DNA of 64,000 bases, from positions 186,001-250,000 of the forward strand of contig NZ_AP012547.1 in NCBI RefSeq assembly GCF_000828635.1, given 5' to 3'. The notes below the pieces were generated by a model. It was not told the DNA's origin. It did no database searches and was given only the letters and a program-made list of their open reading frames with translations. Of the stretch, positions 43,487 to 54,959 are shown in pieces; the first letter of the stretch is position 1; each line of letters starts with the position of its first letter. This stretch comes from Sulfuritalea hydrogenivorans sk43H (lineage in GTDB: Bacteria > Pseudomonadota > Gammaproteobacteria > Burkholderiales > Rhodocyclaceae). Position numbers and translations under genes: made by a program.

Positions 43487-44284
43487 TCATGCGGGAGCCA
43501 ATTCGTAATCGACGGTCAGCGGCGCATGATCCGAAAAGCGCTGATCCTTGTATACGGCCACGCGGCGCGCCGTTGCCGCCAGGCCCGGCGTGGCGATCTG
43601 GTAGTCGATGCGCCAGCCAACGTTCCTGGCCCAGGCCTGGCCCCGGTTCGACCACCAGGTGTAGGCCTCGCCGGTTGCCTCGGGCAGGAGCCGGCGGTGC
43701 ACGTCGACCCAGCCCAGGTCGGCGAAGACGGCGGAAAGCCAGGCGCGTTCTTCGGGCAGGAAGCCGGAGTTCTTCTGGTTGGATTTCCAGTTCTTGAGGT
43801 CGATTTGCTGGTGCGCGATGTTCCAGTCGCCGCACAGCAGGATTTCGCGGCCCTCGCGTTTGGCATCGCCCGCCAGCTGTTCCAGTCGCGGCCGGAACTG
43901 GTCGAGAAAGCGAAACTTGGCCTGCTGCCGTTCGTCCGAACTGGAGCCCGATGGCAGATACAGCGAGACCACCGACAGCTTGCCGAAGTCGGCCTGCAGG
44001 TAGCGCCCTTCGGCATCGAACTCGGCATTGCCGAAGCCCTCGATGATGCGGTCGGGGGCTTGCCGGGAATAAATGCCGACGCCGCTGTAGCCCTTTTTCT
44101 CGGCGGCATGAAAGCACGCCGTGAAGCCGGGCGGGGAGCGCAATGCGGGCGTCAGGTCGGTCAGTTGGGCCTTGAGTTCCTGGACGCAGACGATGTCGGC
44201 CTGTTGCGTTGCCAGCCAGTCGAAAAATCCCTTGTTGGCGGCGGAACGGATACCATTCAGATTCAGACTGAGTATTCGGAGCAT
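43487..44284 (-). CDS. xthA: Exodeoxyribonuclease III
   Basis: A 265-residue AP endonuclease/3'-5' exonuclease. All active-site segments are present: SLNLNGIRSA, CVQELKAQ, LCGDWNIAH, WWSNRGQAWARNVGWRIDYQ and FSDHAPLTVDY. The start is the ATG before LRILSLN; an upstream ATG adds four residues. It is divergent from pyrE. Confidence 0.94.
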   Translation of the reverse strand: MLRILSLNLNGIRSAANKGFFDWLATQQADIVCVQELKAQLTDLTPALRSPPGFTACFHAAEKKGYSGVGIYSRQAPDRIIEGFGNAEFDAEGRYLQADFGKLSVVSLYLPSGSSSDERQQAKFRFLDQFRPRLEQLAGDAKREGREILLCGDWNIAHQQIDLKNWKSNQKNSGFLPEERAWLSAVFADLGWVDVHRRLLPEATGEAYTWWSNRGQAWARNVGWRIDYQIATPGLAATARRVAVYKDQRFSDHAPLTVDYELAPA

Positions 44285-44310
44285 GTGCTTGAGCATGTAG
44301 AATGTATTTG

Positions 44311-44991
44311 ATGAATGCGAACGTCACCCTTGATGCCGCCAGCGCCACCACTGGCGAGTTGAGTCACGAGTTTATCGCCTTCGCCTGCGAACTGGGCGTG
44401 CTGCGCTTCGGTGAATTCAAGACCAAGGCCGGACGCCTGAGCCCTTATTTCTTCAATGCCGGCTTGTTCAACGATGGCGCCTCGCTGTCGCGCCTCAGTG
44501 ATTTTTATGCGCGCCGCATTTTGAGTGCCGGGATCCGGTTTGATGTGCTGTTCGGGCCCGCCTACAAGGGCATCCCCTTGGCTGCCGGTGCGGCCATGGC
44601 GCTGTCCGGCCTCGGACGCAATACGCCCTATGCCTACAACCGCAAGGAAGCCAAGGATCACGGCGAGGGCGGCACCCTGGTCGGCGCGCCGCTCAAGGGC
44701 CGCGTGCTGATCATCGACGACGTGATTTCCGCAGGCACGTCGGTGCGCGAATCGGTCGACCTGATCCGTGCCGCCGGCGCAACCCCCGTGGCTGTGGTCA
44801 TCGCGCTCGATCGGCAGGAACGCGGCCAGGGGGATTTGTCGGCAGTACAGGAGGTCGAAAAGGACTTTGGCATCCCGGTCATCAGCGTTGCCGGTTTGAC
44901 CGATCTGATCGCTTATCTTTCCGGCCATCCGGAACTTGAAAACAAGCTTGCTGCCGTGCGCGAGTATCGCGTTCGTTACGGCGTCGACTGA
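44311..44991 (+). CDS. pyrE: Orotate phosphoribosyltransferase
   Basis: A 226-residue pyrimidine-biosynthesis enzyme that converts orotate and PRPP to OMP. The PRPP loop is [28 protein letters not shown] and [12 protein letters not shown] form the active site. The ATG at 44311 is preferred over one three codons upstream. It is followed by an unrelated secreted protein gene. Confidence 0.95.
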   Translation: MNANVTLDAASATTGELSHEFIAFACELGVLRFGEFKTKAGRLSPYFFNAGLFNDGASLSRLSDFYARRILSAGIRFDVLFGPAYKGIPLAAGAAMALSGLGRNTPYAYNRKEAKDHGEGGTLVGAPLKGRVLIIDDVISAGTSVRESVDLIRAAGATPVAVVIALDRQERGQGDLSAVQEVEKDFGIPVISVAGLTDLIAYLSGHPELENKLAAVREYRVRYGVD

Positions 44992-45022
44992 TGCCCATGA
45001 AACTTTTTCGGGGAGATAACCC

Positions 45023-45754
45023 ATGCGCCTGATTTCCGCCCTGCTGTTCGCTTCTTCGACCTTGCTGGCCCTGGACGCCGCTGCCCAGATTCGCATCTAT
45101 TGCTGCGATGACGCTGATGGGCGCAAGGTCTGCGGCGATTTTCTGCCTCCGGCATGCCAGGGCAGGGCCTATGAAGAGCGCGACAATCGCGGTTTTGTCT
45201 CCAAGACTGTCGAAGCGCCATTGACCGAACAGCAGCAGGCGCGCCGCGATGCCGAAAAGGCGAAGAAGGAAGCGGAGAAGAAGGCGGCTGCCGAGGAGCG
45301 GCGCCGTACGCTGGCCTTGCTGTCGACCTATTCCAGTCCAAAGGACATCGATTCGGCGCGCGATCGTTCGTTGGCGGAAATCGAAAAGAACAGGAAGGAA
45401 TCCGAGAAGCGGCTGGAGGAGGCCAACAAGAAGAAGAAGGTGCTCGAAAACGACAAGGAGTTCTACAAGGGCAAGCCGCTGCCCGAGCAGGTCAAGGCGC
45501 AGATTCGCGACAACGAAAAAGAGATCAAGGCGCAACAGGACGCGGTGGATGCGCGAACCAAGGAAATGGAGGAGGTTCGCCTTCGTTTCGCCGAGGAGAA
45601 GAAGCGCTATCTTGAGCTGACGGGCAAGAAGTCGGCAGAAGGCGCGCCCGCCGCCGCCCCTGCGGCAGCACCGGCAGCAGCACCGGCACCGACCCCTGCG
45701 GCAGTGCCGGCAGCGGCTCCCGCCCCGGCCAAACCCGCCACCGAGAAGAAGTAG
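45023..45754 (+). CDS. Secreted coiled-coil protein with Ala/Pro-rich tail
   Basis: A 243-residue protein with signal peptide (ALLFASSTLLALDAAAQ). An N-terminal cysteine-containing stretch (IRIYCCDDADGRKVCGD) resembles DUF4124-type domains. A long charged coiled coil covers about 70-195 (KAKKEAEKKAAAEERRR). The tail is low complexity (APAAAPAAAP repeats). A ribosome-binding site GGGGAG precedes the ATG. Its stop abuts the convergent gatB. Function is unknown. Confidence 0.72.
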   Translation: MRLISALLFASSTLLALDAAAQIRIYCCDDADGRKVCGDFLPPACQGRAYEERDNRGFVSKTVEAPLTEQQQARRDAEKAKKEAEKKAAAEERRRTLALLSTYSSPKDIDSARDRSLAEIEKNRKESEKRLEEANKKKKVLENDKEFYKGKPLPEQVKAQIRDNEKEIKAQQDAVDARTKEMEEVRLRFAEEKKRYLELTGKKSAEGAPAAAPAAAPAAAPAPTPAAVPAAAPAPAKPATEKK

Positions 45755-47236
45755 TCAGCCGAGTTTCTTCTTCAGCAGGTCGGTGACCTGCTGCGGATTG
45801 GCCTTGCCTTTGGTGGCTTTCATGGCTTGGCCGACCAGGGCGTTGAAGGCCTTTTCCTTGCCTGCGCGGAATTCCTCGACCGATTTCTGGTTCGCGGCGA
45901 GAACTTCATCGACCAGCGCTTCGATCGCGCCGGTATCCGTGATCTGCTTCAGGCCCTGCTTTTCGATGATCTCGTCGGCAGAATTGCCTTCACCGTTCCA
46001 CAGCGCTTCGAACACCTTCTTCGCGATGTTGTTCGAAATCGTATTGTCGGCGATGCGAAGGACCAGGCCGGCAATCTGGGCGGCGGAGATAGGCGAGGCC
46101 TCGACGGCCATGTCATTCTTGTTGAGTCGCGCCGACAGCTCGCCCATGATCCAGTTGGCGACCGCCTTGCCGTTCGCCGGTCCCGCGTCAGCCACCGCGG
46201 CAACGTAGTAGTCGGCCATGGCGCGCGAGGCGGTGAGTATCGCGGCATCGTAGGCCGACAAGCCGTACTCGGCCTGGAAGCGCTGCTGCATCGCCTGCGG
46301 CAGTTCCGGCATCCCGGACTTCACCTCGGCAATCCACTCCGGCCGTATTTCCAGCGGCAGCAGGTCGGGATCGGGGAAGTAGCGGTAATCGTGGGCGTCT
46401 TCCTTGCTGCGCATCGAGCGCGTTTCGCCCGTGTCGGGATCGAACAGCACGGTGGCCTGCTGGATGGCGCGGCCTTCCTCGATCTCGTTGATCTGCCACT
46501 GCACCTCGAAGTCGATCGCCTGCTGCATGAAGCGGAAGGAGTTGAGGTTTTTGATCTCGCGCCGCGTGCCGAATTCCTTCTGCCCCATGGGTCGCACCGA
46601 GACATTGGCGTCGCAGCGGAAGGAGCCTTCCTGCATGTTGCCGTCGCAAATGCCGATCCACTGCACCAGCGCATGCAGCGCCTTGGCATAGGCGACCGCC
46701 TCGGCCGACGAGCGCATCTCCGGTTCGGTGACGATTTCCAGGAGCGGCGTGCCGGCGCGATTCAGGTCGATGCCGGTGCGGCCATGGAAATCCTCGTGCA
46801 GCGATTTGCCGGCATCCTCTTCGAGATGGGCGCGCGTCAAATGCACGAACTTCTCGGTCGCCTTGCTCTGCACTCCCTTCGGTTCGTCCCCAGCGCCGAC
46901 TGTTATGGCAAGGCCGCCACCCAGGACAACGGGGATTTCGAACTGACTGATCTGATAGCCCTTCGGCAGGTCGGGGTAGAAATAATTCTTGCGGGCGAAG
47001 ATCGAGCGCGGAGCAATCTGTGCGCCGACGGCCAGGCCGAACTTGATGGCACAGACCACGGCTTCGCGGTTGAGTACCGGCAGCACGCCGGGCAGCGCGA
47101 TGTCCACCGCGCTGGCCTGCACGTTGGGCGCGGCGCCGAAGGCGATGCTGCTGCCGGAGAATATCTTGGATTTCGTTTGCAGCTGGACATGGGTTTCCAG
47201 CCCGATCACCACTTCCCACTGGGTTGTGCGCGTCAT
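45755..47236 (-). CDS. gatB: Aspartyl/glutamyl-tRNA amidotransferase subunit B
   Basis: A 493-residue kinase-like subunit that phosphorylates and amidates Glu-tRNA(Gln) or Asp-tRNA(Asn). The signature [17 protein letters not shown] is at the N-terminus, then [16 protein letters not shown] and [18 protein letters not shown]; a C-terminal YqeY-like helical tail follows. Between residues 111-130 the loop reads [16 protein letters not shown], which includes a diverged copy of the 21-bp repeat (46881). The start is the ATG at 47236. Confidence 0.96.
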   Translation of the reverse strand: MTRTTQWEVVIGLETHVQLQTKSKIFSGSSIAFGAAPNVQASAVDIALPGVLPVLNREAVVCAIKFGLAVGAQIAPRSIFARKNYFYPDLPKGYQISQFEIPVVLGGGLAITVGAGDEPKGVQSKATEKFVHLTRAHLEEDAGKSLHEDFHGRTGIDLNRAGTPLLEIVTEPEMRSSAEAVAYAKALHALVQWIGICDGNMQEGSFRCDANVSVRPMGQKEFGTRREIKNLNSFRFMQQAIDFEVQWQINEIEEGRAIQQATVLFDPDTGETRSMRSKEDAHDYRYFPDPDLLPLEIRPEWIAEVKSGMPELPQAMQQRFQAEYGLSAYDAAILTASRAMADYYVAAVADAGPANGKAVANWIMGELSARLNKNDMAVEASPISAAQIAGLVLRIADNTISNNIAKKVFEALWNGEGNSADEIIEKQGLKQITDTGAIEALVDEVLAANQKSVEEFRAGKEKAFNALVGQAMKATKGKANPQQVTDLLKKKLG

Positions 47237-47351
47237 TTCGCCACCTCTGCCGGGCCGCCCCAAAGAGGTGGCAGTTCAACAAACCGGAAGCCGCAAAGCG
47301 GCTGAACCAAAGTCACCCCCGCCCTCGGGGCGGGGGTTGGGGGGTGGGCTC
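47237..47351 (+). repeat. GC-rich intercistronic repeat, copy R2 (between gatA and gatB)
   Basis: Contains GCCGGGCCGCCCCAA (47249-47263), a TTCAACAA motif, an AGCCGC/GCGGCT hairpin and a CCCCGCCC/GGGGCGGGG hairpin. Same layout as R1 at 16321. Confidence 0.82.
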
Positions 47352-48824
47352 TCACAACATTCCCTCCGGCATCCGCGTGTGCCAGTCGGTGGCTTTCTGG
47401 TACTGGTGCGCGACGTTGAGCATCTTCGCCTCGCCGAGCCAGTTGCCGATGATCTGCAGGCCCACCGGCATGTTGTTCGCGCCGAAGCCGCAGGGCAGCG
47501 ACATGCCCGGCAGGCCGGCGAGGTTGGTGGAAATGGTGTAGATGTCCGACAGGTACATTTGCACCGGGTCGGCGCTCTTGGCGCCGAAGGCGAAGGCGAC
47601 CGAGGGCGAAGTCGGGCCCATGATCACGTCGCACGCTTTGAAGGCCTCGACGAAGTCGGCAGCGATGAGACGGCGAATCTTCTGCGCCTTGAGGTAGTAG
47701 GCATCGTAGTAGCCGTGCGAAAGCACATAGGTACCGATCAGGATGCGCCGCTTCACTTCGGCGCCGAAGCCCTGCGCCCGGCTGCGCGAGTACATCTCGG
47801 TCAGATCGTCGTATTCCGGTGCGCGGTAGCCGTAGCGCACGCCGTCGAAGCGCGACAGGTTGGAACTGGCCTCGGCCGGCGCGATCACGTAATAGGCCGG
47901 CACCGACAGGCCGGAGTTGGGCAACTGGACCTCCACCGTGGTGGCGCCCAGCTTGCGGTACTCGGCCAGTGCGGCCTCGACCGCGGCACGCACGTCGGCA
48001 TCCATGCCATCGCCGAAAAATTCCCTCGGCAGGCCGATCCTGAGTCCGGCCAGCGGCTTTTCCAGGTCGCGGCCGTAATCCTCGGCGGGTCGCTCCAGCG
48101 AAGTCGAGTCGCGGGGGTCGAAGCCGGCCATGGCATTCAGCAACAGCGCGCAGTCGTCGGCGCTTTTCGCCATCGGCCCGCCCTGGTCGAGGCTGGAGGC
48201 GAAGGCGATCATGCCGTAGCGCGAGACCACGCCGTAGGTCGGCTTGAGGCCGGTGAGTCCGCACAGGGCTGCCGGCTGGCGGATCGAGCCGCCGGTGTCA
48301 GTGCCGGTGGCCGCCGGAGTCAGGCGCGCCGCGATGGCCGCCGCCGAACCGCCCGAGGAACCGCCGGGCACGCGGGACACATCCCAGGGATTCTTTACCG
48401 GACCGAAGTACGAGGTTTCGTTCGACGAGCCCATGGCGAATTCGTCCATGTTGAGCTTGCCCAGCGTCACCATGCCGGCGGCGGCAAGCTTTTCGACCAC
48501 GTTGGCATCGTAGGGTGAAACGAAATTCGCCAGCATCTGCGAGCCGCAGCTGGTGCGCCAGCCCTGGGTGCAGAAGATGTCCTTGTGCGCCAGGGGGATG
48601 CCGCAGAGGGGGGAATTCGCCGTACCGCCAGCGCCGACTTTTGCGTCTGCGGCCCGGGCCTGCGCCAGCGTCTTGTCGCGATCGAGCGTGATGAAGGCAT
48701 TCAGCGCGGGATTGAACGTTTCGATGCGGTCGAGGAACAGCGAGGCCAGTTCGACCGCGGAGACCTTCTTCGCCGCCAGCGCAGCGGAGAGTTCGCGCAG
48801 CGATGAATTGATCAGATCGCTCAT
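47352..48824 (-). CDS. gatA: Aspartyl/glutamyl-tRNA amidotransferase subunit A
   Basis: A 490-residue amidase that releases ammonia from glutamine. The catalytic triad Lys lies in [10 protein letters not shown], the cis-Ser and nucleophilic Ser in [17 protein letters not shown] and [13 protein letters not shown] copy of the 21-bp repeat (48619-48639) encodes KVGAGGTA just before [12 protein letters not shown], in a loop variable between species. The gatC stop overlaps its start. Confidence 0.96.
   Translation of the reverse strand: MSDLINSSLRELSAALAAKKVSAVELASLFLDRIETFNPALNAFITLDRDKTLAQARAADAKVGAGGTANSPLCGIPLAHKDIFCTQGWRTSCGSQMLANFVSPYDANVVEKLAAAGMVTLGKLNMDEFAMGSSNETSYFGPVKNPWDVSRVPGGSSGGSAAAIAARLTPAATGTDTGGSIRQPAALCGLTGLKPTYGVVSRYGMIAFASSLDQGGPMAKSADDCALLLNAMAGFDPRDSTSLERPAEDYGRDLEKPLAGLRIGLPREFFGDGMDADVRAAVEAALAEYRKLGATTVEVQLPNSGLSVPAYYVIAPAEASSNLSRFDGVRYGYRAPEYDDLTEMYSRSRAQGFGAEVKRRILIGTYVLSHGYYDAYYLKAQKIRRLIAADFVEAFKACDVIMGPTSPSVAFAFGAKSADPVQMYLSDIYTISTNLAGLPGMSLPCGFGANNMPVGLQIIGNWLGEAKMLNVAHQYQKATDWHTRMPEGML
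48619..48639 (+). repeat. 21-bp dispersed repeat, in gatA
   Basis: Two mismatches to the consensus. Confidence 0.82.
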
Positions 48825-49108
48825 TCCACTACCCTTGGGACCAGGTACAGCCCGGCCTCGGTTTCCGGCGCCACGGCTTGAAAGTCGGCGCGGCGGTCGG
48901 TTTCGGTGACCGCGTCCGGGCGCAGGCGCTGCACCACATCGACGGCATGGGCCATCGGCTCGATGTCCGTGGTATCGACCGCCTGCAATTGTTCGATGAA
49001 GCCCAGGATGCCGTTCAACTGGTCGCGCGTGGCTTCGCGCTCGGCGACGGAAAGTTCGATGCGGGACAAAAGGGCAATGCGGGCGACGTCTTCCAGGTTC
49101 AGGGACAT
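48821..49108 (-). CDS. gatC: Aspartyl/glutamyl-tRNA amidotransferase subunit C
   Basis: A 95-residue subunit that tethers GatA and GatB. Typical features are [18 protein letters not shown] and [14 protein letters not shown] at the C-terminus. Order gatC-gatA-gatB with a four-base overlap to gatA. It is divergent from mreB. Confidence 0.95.
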   Translation of the reverse strand: MSLNLEDVARIALLSRIELSVAEREATRDQLNGILGFIEQLQAVDTTDIEPMAHAVDVVQRLRPDAVTETDRRADFQAVAPETEAGLYLVPRVVE

Positions 49109-49158
49109 GATGACAAATGGGGGTAAGTGGTGTTGGACCCGGGTGAAACAGGGCCTGA

Positions 49159-50292
<1,134 letters not shown>

Positions 50293-50382
50293 GGCCCGCC
50301 CCGTGTAGCGTGCAAGCTGGCCCCGTGATTGCAGAATGCGGGGCTCCACCGGGTTTTCCACTTTCGAGGGCGTAATGCCTTG

Positions 50383-51303
50383 ATGTCCGTCGTTGGCCAT
50401 GCTCCGCCACCCTTTTTCAAACGGGGTCCGGCGCCGCTCGTGCGGCTGGCTTTCTTCGTCTCGCTTTCGCTGATCCTGCTGGTGGCCGACCTGCGCTTCC
50501 ACACTTTGGAATGGGCGCGGCTGGCGGTTGCCACGGTGGCCTGGCCCCTGCAGCGCATCACCTGGATGCCGATCGATGCCGCCGGCGATGCCGGCGGCTA
50601 TCTGACGCGGCAATCCACGCTGCTGAAGGAAAACGAGGAACTGCGCCGGCGCCAGCTCGGCACCGCCAATCTCCTGCTGCGCCAGCAGCACCTGGAAACC
50701 GAAAACATGCGGCTGCGCGCCCTGCTCGACATGCGCGCGAGGCAGCCGGTCGAAGGGCGCATCGCCGAGATTCTCTACGCGGCGCGCGATCCGTTTTCGC
50801 GGCGGGTGATCATCGACAAGGGCATCCAGCACGGCATCAGCGCCGGCCAGGCAGTGGTCGATGACATCGGCGTGATCGGCCAGGTGGCGCGGGTTTTCCC
50901 GCTCACCTCGGAAGTACTGCTGTTGACCGACAAGGATCAGGCGATTCCGGTCGAGGTGCAGAGGAACGGCTTGCGCGCCGTGCTGGCGGGCGCCGGGGCG
51001 GGCATGATGGAACTGCGCTTCCTCGCGGCGAACGCCGAGATCCAGGTCGGCGACATCCTGGTGACGTCGGGACTCGACGGCGTCTACCTGCCCGGCTTGC
51101 CGGTGGCCAAAGTGGCCAGGATCGACCGCGACAGCGCCTATTCGTTTGCCCGTATCACCTGTGCGCCGCTGGCCGGCGTCGAACGTCACGGCCTGGCGCT
51201 GGTGCTGGGTGCCCGCACGGCCCTGCCGCCGCAGCCGGACGATCTGCCGGCGACAGCCGACAAGCCCGCCGCCGGCAAGCGGGTCAAGAAGAAGGCCAGA
51301 TGA
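50383..51303 (+). CDS. mreC: Rod-shape determining protein MreC
   Basis: A 306-residue bitopic protein with an N-terminal transmembrane helix (about 22-42), a coiled coil (LKENEELRRRQLG) and a periplasmic beta domain (RVIIDKGIQHGI, GDILVTSGLDGVYLPGLPVAKV). The C-terminus is Pro/Lys-rich. The start is the ATG at 50383. It bridges MreB/MreD to the penicillin-binding proteins. Confidence 0.95.
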   Translation: MSVVGHAPPPFFKRGPAPLVRLAFFVSLSLILLVADLRFHTLEWARLAVATVAWPLQRITWMPIDAAGDAGGYLTRQSTLLKENEELRRRQLGTANLLLRQQHLETENMRLRALLDMRARQPVEGRIAEILYAARDPFSRRVIIDKGIQHGISAGQAVVDDIGVIGQVARVFPLTSEVLLLTDKDQAIPVEVQRNGLRAVLAGAGAGMMELRFLAANAEIQVGDILVTSGLDGVYLPGLPVAKVARIDRDSAYSFARITCAPLAGVERHGLALVLGARTALPPQPDDLPATADKPAAGKRVKKKAR

Positions 51304-51416
51304 GGACATATCCCCCAACCCCTTTTCCAAGAAAAGGGGTGATCCCGGTTCAACCGCTGCGCGGTTTCCGTGTTGTTTTTCCCATGCCCCCTTGGGGCGG
51401 CCCGGCGGAGGCATAA
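51304..51416 (-). repeat. GC-rich intercistronic repeat, copy R3 (between mreC and mreD)
   Basis: Opposite orientation to R1 and R2. The conserved core GCCGGGCCGCCCCAA is at 51392-51406 on the minus strand, with an ACAACA spacer, a GAAACCGC/GCGGTT hairpin and a CCCCTTTTC/GAAAAGGGG hairpin. Confidence 0.82.
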
Positions 51417-51938
51417 ATGCAACCCACCCATTCCTCGCGCCGCATCCTGCTGCCGGTCCGCAACTGGTTCATCGTGCTGACGCTGTTCCTCGCCCTGTTG
51501 CTGAACCTGATTCCGTTCGGGAAATTTCCCGGCATACCCGACTGGGTGGCGCTGGTGCTGGCGTTCTGGTGCGTCCATCAGCCGCTGAAAGTCGGCATGG
51601 CCGCCGGATTCGTGCTCGGCCTGGCGATGGACGTCGCCGACGCGAGCGTAATGGGGCAGCATGCGCTGGCCTATGTGCTGCTGGCCTTTGCCGCCGCCGG
51701 GCTGTCGCGCCGCGTGTTGTGGTTTCCCCTCTCGCAGCAGGCGCTGCACGTGCTGCCGCTGTTTCTCGGCATGCAACTGGTGATGATGGTGACGCGCATG
51801 ATCAGCGGCGCCGAGTTTCCCGGCGTGCTGTGGTTCCTTTCGAGCATCACCGCCACCCTGCTCTGGCATCCGGCGACCTACCTGCTGCTGATCCCGCAGT
51901 TCCGGCCGGAAGACAAAGACGTCCACCGCCCGATTTGA
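51417..51938 (+). CDS. mreD: Rod-shape determining membrane protein MreD
   Basis: A 173-residue integral membrane protein with about five helices. Family-like segments are PDWVALVLAFWCVHQPLKVG and GLAMDVADASVMGQHALAY. It begins after repeat R3 with GGAGG upstream. It sits between mreC and mrdA. Confidence 0.92.
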   Translation: MQPTHSSRRILLPVRNWFIVLTLFLALLLNLIPFGKFPGIPDWVALVLAFWCVHQPLKVGMAAGFVLGLAMDVADASVMGQHALAYVLLAFAAAGLSRRVLWFPLSQQALHVLPLFLGMQLVMMVTRMISGAEFPGVLWFLSSITATLLWHPATYLLLIPQFRPEDKDVHRPI

Positions 51939-51960
51939 GGCAGGGACGCGGCGACCCTCA

Positions 51961-53853
51961 ATGGAATTCAAGAATCCCCAGGAAGAACTCGAGCGCTTCC
52001 GTTCGCGACTTGCGGTGGCGGGCGGCTTCGTGCTGTTCTGCTTCACGCTGCTGTTCATCCGTTTCGTCTGGTTGCAGATCGTCCAGCACGACTACTACCA
52101 GACCCGCGCCGAGGACAACCGCATTTCGCTGGTGCCCATCACGCCCAACCGGGGCCTGATCCTGGATCGCAACGGCGTCGTGCTGGCGCGCAACTATCCG
52201 GCCTATACCCTTGAGATAACCCCCTCCAAGACCCGCCAGCTGGAGCAGCTCATCGACGGCCTGGCGGAAATAATCGAGATCCAGCCCAAGGACCGCAAGC
52301 GCTTCCGGCAGTTGCTCGAAGAAAGCCGCAACTTCGAGTCGCTGCCGATCAGGACGCGGCTGACCGACGAGGAGGTGGCGAAATTCATCGCCCACCGCTA
52401 CCGTTTTCCCGGCGTCGACATCAAGGCGCGCCTGTTCCGCCAGTATCCGAACGGGGCCTTTGCTTCGCACATGCTGGGCTACATCGGCCGCGTCAATGAC
52501 CGGGACCTGGAAAAGATCGAGGCGAAAGAGCTGGAAGCGAACTATCGCGGCACCGAGCACTTCGGCAAGACCGGACTGGAGCAGCGCTATGAATTCGAGC
52601 TGCATGGCAGCACCGGCTTCGAACAGGTGGAAGTCGATGCCGGCGGGCGTGCGGTGCGCACGCTGGCGCGTACCGCGCCGGTGGCCGGCAGCAACCTGAC
52701 GCTGACCGTCGACGCGGAACTGCAGCGTATCGCCGAGCAGGCCTTCGGCGATCGAAAGGGTGCGCTGGTCGCCATTGAACCCTCCACCGGCGGCATCCTG
52801 GCGTTGGTCGCGGTGCCCAACTACGACCCCAACCTGTTCGTCGACGGCATCGATACGCAGAACTGGAAGGAGCTCAACGAATCACCAGACAAGCCGATGG
52901 TGAACCGTGCGCTGAACGGCGCCTATCCGCCCGGTTCGACTTTCAAGCCCTTCATGGCGCTGGGTGCCCTGACCATCGGCAAGCGTCGTCCGGAACAGGC
53001 GATTTCCGATCCGGGTTTCTTCAACTTCGGCGGCCACCATTTCCGCGACGACAAGAAGGGCGGCCACGGCATGGTGGACATGTACAAATCCATCGTGCAT
53101 TCCTGCGATACCTACTACTACATGCTGGCCAACGACATGGGGATCGACAACATCGCCGCGTTCATGGGCCAGCTCGGTTTGGGCAGCCGCACCGGGGTCG
53201 ACATCGACGGCGAATCGGAAGGCGTGCTGCCTTCGCAGGAATGGAAGCGGAAGCGCTTCAAGAAGCCGGAGCAGCAGAAATGGTATGCCGGTGAAACCAT
53301 TTCCATCGGCATCGGTCAGGGTTACAACGCCTACACGCCGATCCAGCTCGCGCATGCCACGGCGATCCTGGCCAACAACGGGGTGGTGTTTCGTCCGCAT
53401 CTGGTGAAGTTCATCACCGACACGAAGACCGGCGAACGCACCCTGATCGAGCCGAAGCCGACGCGCACCCTGGGCCTGAAACCGGAACACATCGAGGTGA
53501 TCAAGAACGCCATGGTCGGAGTGAACAAGGAAGGCACCGGCGCGCGCGCCTTCGCCGGCGCCGAATATGTGTCGGCGGGCAAGACCGGCACGGCCCAGGT
53601 GTATTCGCTCAAGGGGACGGAATACAAGGCAGGGACAGTCAAGAAAGAGCTGCGCGACCATGCTTTGTTCATTGCCTTCGCGCCGGCCGACGAGCCGAAG
53701 ATCGCGCTGGCCATCCTGGTCGAGAACGGCGGCTTCGGTGCGCAGGCCGCGGCCCCGATTGCACGCCAGGTGCTTGACTACTACCTGCTCGGCAAGCGGC
53801 CCAAGGCGCCCGCGCAGCCGGACGAAGCCGCAGTCGAGGAGGACGACGAATGA
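51961..53853 (+). CDS. mrdA: Penicillin-binding protein 2
   Basis: A 630-residue class B transpeptidase for lateral wall synthesis. It has an N-terminal membrane anchor (about 17-38), then a dimerisation domain (ITPNRGLILDRNGVVLARNY). The transpeptidase domain has the nucleophile in PPGSTFKPF, SCD in the SxN position (HSCDTYYYMLAND), and KTG in SAGKTGTAQV. Overlaps rodA by four bases. Confidence 0.96.
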   Translation: MEFKNPQEELERFRSRLAVAGGFVLFCFTLLFIRFVWLQIVQHDYYQTRAEDNRISLVPITPNRGLILDRNGVVLARNYPAYTLEITPSKTRQLEQLIDGLAEIIEIQPKDRKRFRQLLEESRNFESLPIRTRLTDEEVAKFIAHRYRFPGVDIKARLFRQYPNGAFASHMLGYIGRVNDRDLEKIEAKELEANYRGTEHFGKTGLEQRYEFELHGSTGFEQVEVDAGGRAVRTLARTAPVAGSNLTLTVDAELQRIAEQAFGDRKGALVAIEPSTGGILALVAVPNYDPNLFVDGIDTQNWKELNESPDKPMVNRALNGAYPPGSTFKPFMALGALTIGKRRPEQAISDPGFFNFGGHHFRDDKKGGHGMVDMYKSIVHSCDTYYYMLANDMGIDNIAAFMGQLGLGSRTGVDIDGESEGVLPSQEWKRKRFKKPEQQKWYAGETISIGIGQGYNAYTPIQLAHATAILANNGVVFRPHLVKFITDTKTGERTLIEPKPTRTLGLKPEHIEVIKNAMVGVNKEGTGARAFAGAEYVSAGKTGTAQVYSLKGTEYKAGTVKKELRDHALFIAFAPADEPKIALAILVENGGFGAQAAAPIARQVLDYYLLGKRPKAPAQPDEAAVEEDDE

Positions 53854-54959
53854 ACCGCGGAATCGGCCTCGGCATGATTCGCGATCTGGCGCGGCGTCTG
53901 GTCGCGCCGATCGATCCGCCGCTGATGCTGATCGCCGGCCTGCTGCTGCTGCTGGCGATCGGCATCATGGGCAGCGCCTCGCCCGAAAGAATCAACGCCC
54001 AGCTGATGAATGTTGCCGTCGCCCTGGTGGTGATGCGGATTCTGGCGCAGATTCCGCCGCAGCGCCTGATGCACCTGGCGGTGCCGGTGTATCTGGCGGG
54101 CGTGTTGCTGCTGATCGCCGTCGCCCTGTTCGGGGATGTCTCCAAGGGTGCGCGACGCTGGCTCAATCTCGGCTTCATGCGCGTGCAGCCGTCGGAGCTG
54201 ATGAAAATCGCCATGCCGCTCCTGCTTGCGTGGTTCTTCCAGCAGCGCGAAGCCATGCCGCGCCTGCGCGACTACGGCATCGCCGCCCTGCTGCTGCTGG
54301 TGCCGGTGGCCCTGATCGCGCGCCAGCCGGATTTGGGCACGGCGATTCTGGTCCTGGCGGCAGGCTTCTACGTGATCTTCTTTGCCGGCCTGTCGTGGAA
54401 GATCATGATCGGCATGGCCGTTGCCGCCGCCGCCGCCGCGCCCCTGGCGTGGAACCTGCTCCACGATTACCAGCGGAATCGCATCATCACCCTGTTCGAT
54501 CCGGAGAAGGACCCGTTGGGCAAGGGCTTCCACATCATCCAGTCGACCATCGCCATCGGCTCCGGCGGCATCTTCGGCAAGGGCTGGCGGGAGGGCACCC
54601 AGGCGCAGCTGGAGTTCATCCCCGAGCGCCACACCGACTTCATCTTCGCGGTGTTTTCGGAGGAGTTCGGTCTTTTCGGCAACCTGCTGCTGCTCGCGCT
54701 GTATGCGCTGCTGATCGGTCGCGGCCTGATGATCGCGGCGAACGCGGCAACGCTGTTTTCGCGCCTGCTGGCGGGCGCGGTGACCATGATTTTCTTCACC
54801 TATGCCTTCGTCAATATGGGCATGGTCTCCGGCATCCTGCCCGTGGTCGGTGTGCCGCTGCCCCTGGTCAGTTATGGCGGAACTGCGCTGGTGACGCTGT
54901 TCATCGGCATCGGCATCCTCATGTCCATTCATCGCAATCGCATGCTGGTGCAGAAGTGA
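53850..54959 (+). CDS. rodA: Peptidoglycan glycosyltransferase RodA
   Basis: A 369-residue SEDS-family polymerase with ten predicted helices. Characteristic segments are QPDLGTAILVLAAGFYVIFF, FIPERHTDFIFAVFSEEFG and GVPLPLVSYGGTALVT, including the conserved Asp region. It works with PBP2 encoded just upstream. Its stop overlaps the rlpA start (GTGA). Confidence 0.96.
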   Translation: MNRGIGLGMIRDLARRLVAPIDPPLMLIAGLLLLLAIGIMGSASPERINAQLMNVAVALVVMRILAQIPPQRLMHLAVPVYLAGVLLLIAVALFGDVSKGARRWLNLGFMRVQPSELMKIAMPLLLAWFFQQREAMPRLRDYGIAALLLLVPVALIARQPDLGTAILVLAAGFYVIFFAGLSWKIMIGMAVAAAAAAPLAWNLLHDYQRNRIITLFDPEKDPLGKGFHIIQSTIAIGSGGIFGKGWREGTQAQLEFIPERHTDFIFAVFSEEFGLFGNLLLLALYALLIGRGLMIAANAATLFSRLLAGAVTMIFFTYAFVNMGMVSGILPVVGVPLPLVSYGGTALVTLFIGIGILMSIHRNRMLVQK